Shown here: positions 44,896-51,818 of the stretch, one piece after another | Layout of the letters: each line of letters begins with the position of its first letter | Numbering within the stretch: position 1 is the first letter of the stretch | From: Bacteroidales bacterium | Lineage (GTDB): Bacteria > Bacteroidota > Bacteroidia > Bacteroidales > Marinilabiliaceae | Direction of reading: 5' to 3' | Assembly (NCBI GenBank): GCA_900766825.1 | Contig: CAAFWU010000026.1 | Span: 1 to 64,000, forward strand | Length of the DNA: 64,000 nt | Made by a program: the position numbers and the translations under genes | Notes under the pieces: generated by a model | Database searches by the model: none | Told to the model about the DNA's origin: nothing | The model's input: only the letters and a program-made list of their open reading frames with translations

Positions 44896-46245
44896 TTACT
44901 CGCTCTGCTTGAACCACTTGACGAGTTCGGCAAAGTTAGCCTTCTTGCCATACATAAGGATGCCAACGCGGTAGATGCGGGCGGCAATCCAGGTGAAGAG
45001 GAGGAAGGTGCCGATGAGAACCAGAATGGAGACCACAATTTGCCATATGGGCACATCGAAGGGCAAGCGCGCCATCATGACAATGGGCGATGTGAAGGGA
45101 ATGATGGATGCCCAAACGGAAAGAGCACTGTTGGGGTCCTGCATGGTGTGGAGCACAATGTAGATGGCCGCAAAGAGAGGAATCATGACAATGAGGCTGA
45201 GTTGTGAGCCCTCGCCAGCATTGTCGATGGCAGCACCCACAATGGCAAAGAGGCTGGCATAGAGCAGATAGCCACCAATGAAGTAGACAATGAAGAGGAG
45301 AATGAGCTGTGTGAAGTTGATACTGCTGAGCATGTTAAAAATCTCGGGCAAGACATCGGACTCGGCCTGTTGCTGCACCATCTCCATTTGTTCGGGGGTT
45401 ACGTTTGTGGCCACAGTTTGCTGAGCAATCTCCTGTGCCATGTCGGCCGAGAGGAATGTGCCCGCCACCGACATCAGTACCAAGCCGCACACAATCCAGA
45501 TGGCCAACTGGGTGAGGGCCACCAGAGCTATGCCGATGATTTTGCCCATCATGAGTTCGAAGGGACGAACCGAGGAGACCAAGACCTCGATAATTCGGTT
45601 TGCCTTCTCCTCTACCACGCCCTGCATGACCATGGAGCCAGTGGTGAGGACGAACATATAGATGAGCATAGCGGCAATGAGAGCCACCACCATGCCCACC
45701 ATGGCAAAACTCTCGCTCTCGTTGCCCTCGTCGGAAAGGGTAACGGTGCTCACCTTGGCTTTGGCGGTGTTTACCTGAGCAAAGAGAGAATCGAGTTCGG
45801 CAGTGTGACCAGCGTAATTATTCATCAGCTCGGTCTTGAGTGCATCGGTCAGCTGGTCGGTCACAAGCTCCACCGCCTCGATGGGCAGTGTCTTTTGGGA
45901 ATAGATCTTTACGCTGTCTTTTGACACTGGGGAACCCGAGATAATCATGTAGGCATCGTAGCCCAGATCGGCATAGCCTGTGCGGAGATCGGCCTCGTTG
46001 GTATCCGACGTTAGGCGAACAAAGGCAACAGAGGTGGCGTCGGTGAGGGCCATGCCATAGCGTTCGGTGCGGTCCACCACGGCCACACGAGACTGCTCGG
46101 TGGCGCCAAGACTCATGATGAGCGAGGGGAGGACCATGAGGAGCAGCATGCCAACGGGCATGAGCAGAGACATTATGATGAAGCTGAGCTTGCGAACGCG
46201 GGTGACGTACTCGCGCTCCACAATAAGGAAGAGTTTGCTACTCAT
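44896..46245 (-). CDS. ABC transporter permease, NatB type
   Basis: A 449-residue permease of the ABC-2 type. The first membrane segment follows VTRVRKLSFIIMSLLMPVGMLL. A long periplasmic domain (about 45-165) ends at the cluster of five further membrane segments (about 165-410), including GMVVALIAAMLIYMFVLTTG, and a conserved VEEKANRIIEVLVSSVRP motif characteristic of NatB-like exporters. With the ATPase encoded just upstream, it forms an exporter whose best-studied relative moves Na+ in Bacillus; the cargo here is unknown. The ATG at 46245 is chosen because it gives MSSKLFLIVEREYVTRVRK, the family's usual beginning; it overlaps the ATPase gene by eight bases. Confidence 0.88.
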   Translation of the reverse strand: MSSKLFLIVEREYVTRVRKLSFIIMSLLMPVGMLLLMVLPSLIMSLGATEQSRVAVVDRTERYGMALTDATSVAFVRLTSDTNEADLRTGYADLGYDAYMIISGSPVSKDSVKIYSQKTLPIEAVELVTDQLTDALKTELMNNYAGHTAELDSLFAQVNTAKAKVSTVTLSDEGNESESFAMVGMVVALIAAMLIYMFVLTTGSMVMQGVVEEKANRIIEVLVSSVRPFELMMGKIIGIALVALTQLAIWIVCGLVLMSVAGTFLSADMAQEIAQQTVATNVTPEQMEMVQQQAESDVLPEIFNMLSSINFTQLILLFIVYFIGGYLLYASLFAIVGAAIDNAGEGSQLSLIVMIPLFAAIYIVLHTMQDPNSALSVWASIIPFTSPIVMMARLPFDVPIWQIVVSILVLIGTFLLFTWIAARIYRVGILMYGKKANFAELVKWFKQSE

Positions 46246-47209
46246 GACTTGCGTTTGAATCTGTTGATGCTGACTGAGTTGAGGTTGTTTGGGACTTCTG
46301 CCCCTCGACAATGTGGATGAAGATATCGTTCATGGAAGGAAGGCGCTCCTCGAAGCTTACGAGCTCCACTTTGCCGAGGAGGAGACGAATGAGGTCGTTG
46401 GCCGAAATGCTGGCATCGGCGGGGTGAACGAGGGCCTCGGTGTACATTCCCTGACTCTTGAGGTCGCTGACCACAATGTTGGAGTCTGGTGCCGTAAGGG
46501 CATCGGGGCTACCCGAGAAACGAATGGCAAAAGTGTTGTCCTTATACTGCTGCTTGACGTCCCACACAGAGCCTGAGAGGACAGCCTTGCTGCTGTTGAT
46601 GAGGGTTATGTTGTCGCAGACCTCCTCGACCGAAGCCATGTTGTGGGTAGAGAAGATGACTGTTGAACCCTTTTGTTTGAGTTCCAAAATCTCGCGTTTG
46701 AGCAGGTTGGCATTCACGGGGTCGAAGCCGCTGAAGGGCTCGTCGAAGATGAGTAGCTTGGGTTCATGGAGCACGGTGACAATGAATTGCACCTTTTGCT
46801 GCATGCCTTTGCTGAGTTCCTCTACTTTTTTGTTCCACCAAGCGGAGATTTCGAACTTCTCGAACCATTGTTTGAGTCGGGTTTCGGCATCGGCACGAGA
46901 CAAGCCCTTGAGGCGAGCCAAATAGACGGCCTCTTCGCCCACTTTCATTTTTTTATAGAGACCACGTTCCTCGGGCATGTAGCCAATGCCATATACATCG
47001 TCGGGGCGGAGTTTGTGACCGTTGAGCAACACAGTGCCGCTGTCGGGGCGAGTTATCTGATTGAGGATACGAATGAAGGTTGTTTTGCCGGCGCCATTGG
47101 GTCCCAAGAGGCCGTAGACGCACCCCTCGGGCACAGAGAGCGACAGGCCATCCAATGCACGGTGACCTGAGTAGTCTTTGACCACATCTTGGGCTTCGAT
47201 AAATGCCAT
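46238..47209 (-). CDS. ABC transporter ATP-binding protein, NatA type
   Basis: A 323-residue ATPase of the exporter whose permease gene overlaps its 3' end. Walker A is GLLGPNGAGKTTFIRIL, the signature motif is a slightly changed LSKGMQQKVQFI (usually LSGGQ), Walker B is LLIFDEPFSGFDP and the switch His is in IFSTHNMASVE. An extended C-terminal region (about 220-323) is typical of the NatA/CcmA group, as is the YMPEERGLYKKM stretch after the Q loop. A short Ser/Thr/Gln-rich tail follows. It has a promoter with an unusual dyad around the -7 element (47233-47250). Confidence 0.9.
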   Translation of the reverse strand: MAFIEAQDVVKDYSGHRALDGLSLSVPEGCVYGLLGPNGAGKTTFIRILNQITRPDSGTVLLNGHKLRPDDVYGIGYMPEERGLYKKMKVGEEAVYLARLKGLSRADAETRLKQWFEKFEISAWWNKKVEELSKGMQQKVQFIVTVLHEPKLLIFDEPFSGFDPVNANLLKREILELKQKGSTVIFSTHNMASVEEVCDNITLINSSKAVLSGSVWDVKQQYKDNTFAIRFSGSPDALTAPDSNIVVSDLKSQGMYTEALVHPADASISANDLIRLLLGKVELVSFEERLPSMNDIFIHIVEGQKSQTTSTQSASTDSNASHE

Positions 47210-47232
47210 AGTTTGTTATGATTGGTTCAACT

Positions 47233-47250
47233 GTACTACAAATATAGTAC
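47233..47250 (-). promoter_or_regulatory. natA-type gene promoter with dyad symmetry around the -7 element
   Basis: The -7 element TATATTTG (47239-47246, minus strand) is embedded in an inverted repeat GTACTA-N6-TAGTAC (47233-47250). This could be an operator for a repressor that hides the -7 element. No regulator gene adjoins. Confidence 0.45.
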
Positions 47251-47457
47251 ACTCAAATAAATATTTGTCATTCTAGAGGTCTCTTTAGAGTTTATTAACG
47301 GAATAAAAAGATAGTAGGAAAAGAGGGTTGTTGGGGCTAAAAGAGAAAACATAGATTTTAGTCATTCTGCAGAAGGGTATTTTTAAGGAAACAAACAGAA
47401 AATATCACAAGCAAAACATACTATATAAAGAATTATTCACTATTCTAAAACAAAAAG

Positions 47458-47489
47458 CATTGTCATTATTCCTAAACACCATACATTTG
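47458..47489 (+). promoter_or_regulatory. candidate promoter of metY
   Basis: TACATTTG (47482-47489) is a perfect TAnnTTTG, with ATTG at 47458-47461 20 bases upstream. The leader would be about 130 bases. I looked for an SAM riboswitch in it and could not recognise one. Confidence 0.55.
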
Positions 47490-47624
47490 CATTGCAAGCT
47501 CGAAGGAAGAGGAGCAGCAAACAAGGGTGAAAAGAAAAAACATGACATCCCCCTCTCCCGCCAAGCAGGCAGAACAAAACAAGATAACCCAAAGAAAAAA
47601 ATAACCCCTAAATTCCCAACAATC

Positions 47625-48914
47625 ATGAGCAGCAAGAAATTACACTTCGAGACACTTCAGGTTCACGCAGGTCAAGAGAATCCCGATCCCGCAACAGGCG
47701 CTCGCGCAGTGCCCATCTATCAGACGGCCTCGTACGTATTCCGCAATTCGGAGCATGCCGCAGCCCGCTTTGGCCTTACCGACCCTGGCAACATATACGG
47801 TCGCTTGACCAACCCCACACAGGATGTGTTCGAGCAACGATTGGCAGCCTTGGAAGGCGGTGTGGCCGCCCTTGGCGTGGCATCAGGAGCCGCTGCCGCC
47901 ACCTATGCCTTGGAGAACATCGTGGGTCCTGGCGACCACATTGTGGCAGCCGACAACCTCTACGGCGGTTCCTATAACCTTATTGTTCACACCTTGGCTC
48001 AGCAGGGCGTTACTCACAGCATTGTGAACATCAACGACCCTAAGGCCATCGAGGCTGCCATAGGTCCCCGCACCAAAGCGATCTATGCCGAGACACTTGG
48101 CAACCCCAACAGCGACGTGACCGATCTTGACACAATTGGTGCCATTGCCAAGAAGCACGGCATAGTGTTCATTGTGGACAACACCTTTGGCACCCCCTAC
48201 TTGATTCGCCCACTGGAGCATGGTGCCAACATTGTGGTACACTCTGCCACCAAGTTCATTGGCGGTCATGGCAGCAGCCTTGGCGGCGTCATTGTGGACG
48301 GAGGCAACTTTGATTGGCATGCCTATGCAGACCGATACCCAACCTTGGCAAAGCCTGACGCATCGTACCACGGTGCCGTGTTTGCCGACGTGGCAGGAGC
48401 CGCAGCTTTTGTAACCCGCATACGTGCCGTGCTGCTTCGCGACACAGGTGCCACCCTCTCGCCCTTCAATGCCTTCATCTTGTTGCAAGGTCTCGAAACC
48501 TTGTCGCTGCGTGTTGAGCGCCACGTAAGCAACGCCCTCAAGGTTGTAGAGTACCTGAGCAAGCATCCCAAAGTGGCCAGCGTAAGCCACCCCGCTTTGG
48601 AGAGCCACCCAACCCACGACCTCTATAAGAAGTACTTCCCACAGGGCGGTGGTTCCATCTTCACCTTCGAGCTCAAAGGCGGCAAGGATGAGGCTTGGAA
48701 GTTCATTGACAATCTCCAGATCTTCTCTCTCTTGGCCAACGTTGCCGATGTGAAGAGTTTGGCCATCCACCCAGCCACCACAACTCACTCTCAGCTCTCT
48801 CCCGAGGAGCTCGCAGAGCAACACATCACGCAATCCACTGTGCGTTTGTCCATTGGCACCGAGCATATAGACGACATTTTGGCGGACATTGAGCAGGCGT
48901 TGGACAAAATTTAA
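47625..48914 (+). CDS. metY: O-acetylhomoserine aminocarboxypropyltransferase (sulfhydrylase)
   Basis: The 429-residue PLP enzyme joins O-acetylhomoserine with sulfide to make homocysteine for methionine synthesis. It has the Cys/Met metabolism family pattern: FETLQVHAGQENPDPATGAR, the PLP-stacking and phosphate region LGVASGAAAATYAL with YGGSYNL, and the PLP lysine in HSATKFIGGHGS. The end is VRLSIGTEHIDDILADIEQAL. Length matches the sulfhydrylase class rather than the shorter cystathionine synthase and lyase (about 380). The frame is open 55 codons upstream, but the conserved start MSSKKLHFETLQVHAG marks the ATG at 47625. It is followed by a strong terminator, so it stands alone. Confidence 0.93.
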   Translation: MSSKKLHFETLQVHAGQENPDPATGARAVPIYQTASYVFRNSEHAAARFGLTDPGNIYGRLTNPTQDVFEQRLAALEGGVAALGVASGAAAATYALENIVGPGDHIVAADNLYGGSYNLIVHTLAQQGVTHSIVNINDPKAIEAAIGPRTKAIYAETLGNPNSDVTDLDTIGAIAKKHGIVFIVDNTFGTPYLIRPLEHGANIVVHSATKFIGGHGSSLGGVIVDGGNFDWHAYADRYPTLAKPDASYHGAVFADVAGAAAFVTRIRAVLLRDTGATLSPFNAFILLQGLETLSLRVERHVSNALKVVEYLSKHPKVASVSHPALESHPTHDLYKKYFPQGGGSIFTFELKGGKDEAWKFIDNLQIFSLLANVADVKSLAIHPATTTHSQLSPEELAEQHITQSTVRLSIGTEHIDDILADIEQALDKI

Positions 48915-48965
48915 TGGAACGAGACCTACATTGCCATAACTGATATTGACAACACAGATTGATTA

Positions 48966-49013
48966 ACTCAGCCCCCTACGAACAAATTGCTTTTTGTTCG
49001 TGGGGGGCTGAGT
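48966..49013 (+). terminator. Terminator after metY
   Basis: ACTCAGCCCCCTACGAACAAA pairs with TTTGTTCGTGGGGGGCTGAGT (one mismatch) and is followed by CTGTTTTTATT on the plus strand, 51 bases after the metY stop. Confidence 0.95.
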
Positions 49014-49056
49014 CTGTTTTTATTAGGGTGAAAATGTGTATTGAAGGGTAACGTCC

Positions 49057-49707
49057 TTATTGTATAGAGTCCAAACACATTATGTAGTAAATTGGCAAAT
49101 AGGTTACTCCATTTATTAGGTTGACATCTTGAGCATTGGAGAAGACAAATGCGTTATGGATATTATACTCATCGATTTGCAAAAACTTATCAAGGGCACT
49201 ATGGATCTGATAATCTTTGCCCGACTTGATTTCCAAGGGCATAACGGAAAGGTTGGGGGCATCGTCTAACAGAAAATCGACCTCACCATTTTTTTTATTG
49301 TCGTAGTAGAACAATTTGAAACCATGTGCTTTTAGCTCTTGGGCCACAACAGTTTCGTAAACCGAACCAAGATTAATGCTTACCTCATCGTCCAAAACGG
49401 CCTTGATAGCATTGCCGAAAAAGATATAGGTGATGAGACCCACATCATTCAAATAAAGTTTTAAAAGGTTCTTACCACTATTCTCAACAAGAGGAAAACT
49501 TGGCTTGCTTATTGCCTGAACTTCAAGAGCTATGCCAGAAGAGATTAAATAGTCGAACTCCTCATAGTAATCCGACATACGTTTACCAGCCTTACTCTCA
49601 ACATCTTTGGCAACAACACGTTTCCCATAAAACAACTCACTCCAAAACACACTTTTCCTACAAAATAGAAGGTAACTAACTACACTTTTCTCCCCTAAAA
49701 GGGTCAT
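49057..49707 (-). pseudogene. Truncated AAA-ATPase/DUF4143 gene (C-terminal half only)
   Basis: A 216-residue remnant. From about residue 35 it matches the C-terminal part of DUF4143 ATPases: the linker YYEEFDYLISSGIALEVQAIS, KPSFPLVENSGKNLLKLYLND with VGLITYIF, and the nuclease-like core KNGEVDFLLDD...MPLEIKSG. The first 30 residues are unlike any part of the family, and the whole N-terminal AAA domain (Walker A and B, about 180-200 residues) is missing. No start with a promoter or clear leader is seen. The frame is otherwise open, so it could be a small stand-alone protein, but loss of the 5' half by deletion is more likely. A 21-base direct repeat lies just upstream, at the probable deletion edge. 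Confidence 0.65.
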
Positions 49708-49719
49708 ATTTTAACAATT

Positions 49720-49763
49720 CAATCAAAAGTTGCGGAGTAAAACAATCAAAAGTTGCGGAGTAA
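49720..49763. repeat. Two tandem copies of a 21-base sequence
   Basis: CAATCAAAAGTTGCGGAGTAA occurs at 49720-49740 and again, identical, at 49743-49763 (period 23). It lies directly upstream of the truncated DUF4143 gene. Confidence 0.9.
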
Positions 49764-49816
49764 GCAAGACAATACGTCCACATAACACTCTTAATCAACA
49801 CATTAGCGTAATAGAA

Positions 49817-50605
49817 CTAATTATTTTCGAGCCAATCATCTATTAGGCGGCGGGCAATGCTTAGTTTGTCGGGGAGGTTGGGGAGATTATGGCGGTTGAA
49901 GAATTGGGCGTCGGCGAGTTCTTCTTTTTGAATTTTAATGTCGCCAGAGACGTAGCGTGCCACAAAACCTATCATCAGGTTGCTGGGGAAGGGCCAGGGC
50001 TGGCTGGCAAAGTAACGTATGTTGTCGATCTCGAGACCTGTTTCTTCCATCACCTCGCGGCGCACACACTCCTCGAGGCTCTCACCTGTTTCTACAAAAC
50101 CTGCCACAAGACCGTAGTGGTCGCCGCGGAAGTTGAGGGCACGCACCATAAGAATCTCGTTGCCTCGCTCGACACGGACAATGATGGCTGGGGATATGGG
50201 AGGGTAGATTTCGAACCCACACTTTGGGCATTTGCGGGCAATGTCGGTAAAGGGCTCGGTTTGGGTGCCGCAGACGGGGCAGAATTTGCTATGGGTGTGC
50301 CAATAGAGAATTTGGCGAGCTTTGACGGCTGCGGCAAAGTCGGTAGGGTCCATAAGGGAGAAGAGGGAGCGGAAATCTACGGCAATGAGGTTGGATGCGG
50401 CAGCTGGGGTTTGGTGGGCATCGGTGGCGGGCCAGGATGGAAGGCCTATGACCTGATAGGTGCCTGCGGGTGTGGTCACTGGCACAATGGGAGCGGAGGC
50501 GGGTACAAAGGGTGTGACCTCGTCGAGGGTGGGAAGGGTTGGGAGCTGATTTTCTTCTTTGCGGACAACCATCTGGCGTTGACCGACCATGATGCATGTT
50601 TTCAT
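49817..50605 (-). CDS. nudC: NAD+ diphosphatase (NudC-type Nudix hydrolase)
   Basis: A 262-residue Nudix enzyme that hydrolyses NADH or NAD to NMN and AMP; members also remove NAD caps from RNA. The zinc ribbon is CPVCGTQTEPF...CPKCGFEIYP (about 109-130). The Nudix box is GFVETGESLEECVRREVMEETGL, and the diagnostic SQPWPFPSNLMIGF follows, which separates NudC from other Nudix proteins. The N-terminal domain is weakly conserved, with an odd low-complexity part (about 24-60, rich in Pro, Ala and Thr). It stands alone; no operon partner is evident. Confidence 0.92.
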   Translation of the reverse strand: MKTCIMVGQRQMVVRKEENQLPTLPTLDEVTPFVPASAPIVPVTTPAGTYQVIGLPSWPATDAHQTPAAASNLIAVDFRSLFSLMDPTDFAAAVKARQILYWHTHSKFCPVCGTQTEPFTDIARKCPKCGFEIYPPISPAIIVRVERGNEILMVRALNFRGDHYGLVAGFVETGESLEECVRREVMEETGLEIDNIRYFASQPWPFPSNLMIGFVARYVSGDIKIQKEELADAQFFNRHNLPNLPDKLSIARRLIDDWLENN

Positions 50606-50680
50606 AAGAGCTTAGATTGGGGGAGAATAAGAATAAGTGGGTTTGCTGATGGGGGAGAGAGCTATAGCTGTTTAGATAGA

Positions 50681-50718
50681 ACCCCGAGGTGCGGCACGTG
50701 GGCTGCTGACCTCGGGGT
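50681..50718. terminator. Possible hairpin between nudC and the nucleotidyltransferase gene
   Basis: ACCCCGAGGT pairs perfectly with ACCTCGGGGT across an 18-base loop that can itself pair in part. Neither side has a good T run, so its role as terminator for the gene ending at 50823 is uncertain. Confidence 0.45.
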
Positions 50719-50822
50719 AATTTATGTTGCGCCAGTGGGGCTGTGGAGCCTAAGCTAATGCTGTGGGGCTCGTGAGCCAAACTTGAGGCTCTTATTTCAA
50801 AGAGCTATAGCAACTCTGTGAA

Positions 50823-51734
50823 TTAGAAGAGTTTGTTGGGGTACTCGCCCTTGTCGATAAGGACCTGAATTTTGTCCACAACGCCCTGACGGTCGGCAGC
50901 GTAGGTGACGCCAAACCAGTGGCTGGTAGTGTCGAGGACCTTGACGGTTGCGGTCTTCTCGTTGATGAGTTTGTTGACCATGAGGGGGATGAAGAACTCG
51001 GCCTTGAGGTTCTGCATGTTCTTGGGGTCGGAGAGGAACTCCTTGAAGTATGCCTCGCTGTGAGCGAAGTAGTCGGGGGTGAAGCCCCAAACGTTCATGG
51101 AAACTGGGGTGTTGTCTGGCACAGCCACCCACTTACCCTCTTCGTCCTTGTAGCAGACGGGACCGTCGACGCGCATAATCTCGGTACGTTCAACCACTGT
51201 GGTCAGGTGACCATTGGCGTCGGTGGAGCAGATGCCACGAGCCACCGTGCCGCTCTCGCTAAGGGTGTTGCCAACGCGGAAGCCTACCATGCAGTAGTCG
51301 TTCTTGGCTCCCTCTGGGAGTTCGGAGAGGTATTTGCCTATGACAGCAAAGGTGTCGCGACCATAGAAATCGTCGGCATTGATAACGGCAAAAGGCTCAC
51401 GGATAACGTCTTTGCCCATGAGCACAGCGTGGTTTGTACCCCAAGGTTTCTGGCGGCCTTCGGGGCAAGTAAAGCCCTCGGGCAGGTCGTTGATGCTCTG
51501 GAAAACGAGCTCGGTGGGGATGTGACCCTCATACTTAGAGAGGACTTTCTCGCGGAAAGCATCTTCGAAATCTTTGCGGATAACGAAGACCACCTTGCCG
51601 AACCCGCCACGGATGGCGTCGAAAATGGAGTAGTCCATAATGGTCTCGCCGTTTGGTCCGAGACCGTCGAGTTGCTTAAGACCGCCGTAGCGGCTACCCA
51701 TGCCCGCAGCGAGCACAAAAAGGGTTGGTTTCAT
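50823..51734 (-). CDS. Nucleotidyltransferase-like protein (sugar-nucleotide synthesis type)
   Basis: A 303-residue protein with the N-terminal pattern of NTP-transferases: LFVLAAGMGSRYGGLKQLDG, where GxGxR and the following Lys contact the nucleotide, then the metal-site Asp in AVINADDFYGRD. These features are those of glucose-1-phosphate thymidylyl/uridylyl or mannose-1-phosphate guanylyltransferases. The later part (MVGFRVGNTLSESGTVARGI, ISxxNVWGFTP-like MNVWGFTPDYF) fits a Bacteroidetes-specific branch of the superfamily often annotated simply as nucleotidyltransferase. The sugar is unknown. clpA follows on the same strand 84 bases upstream, too far to be sure of cotranscription. Confidence 0.8.
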   Translation of the reverse strand: MKPTLFVLAAGMGSRYGGLKQLDGLGPNGETIMDYSIFDAIRGGFGKVVFVIRKDFEDAFREKVLSKYEGHIPTELVFQSINDLPEGFTCPEGRQKPWGTNHAVLMGKDVIREPFAVINADDFYGRDTFAVIGKYLSELPEGAKNDYCMVGFRVGNTLSESGTVARGICSTDANGHLTTVVERTEIMRVDGPVCYKDEEGKWVAVPDNTPVSMNVWGFTPDYFAHSEAYFKEFLSDPKNMQNLKAEFFIPLMVNKLINEKTATVKVLDTTSHWFGVTYAADRQGVVDKIQVLIDKGEYPNKLF

Positions 51735-51818
51735 AAACTTGATTGTTTGTTTAGTTGGAACAATTGTCGGTGTTGTAGTTAGTTGTATGTTAACAACAGG
51801 TCAAGCCCCTGTCCAACA

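Noticed and set aside
47490..47624. A possible SAM riboswitch in the leader of metY
   Set aside because: No recognisable SAM-I or SAM-II core or pairing was found; a covariance-model search would settle it.
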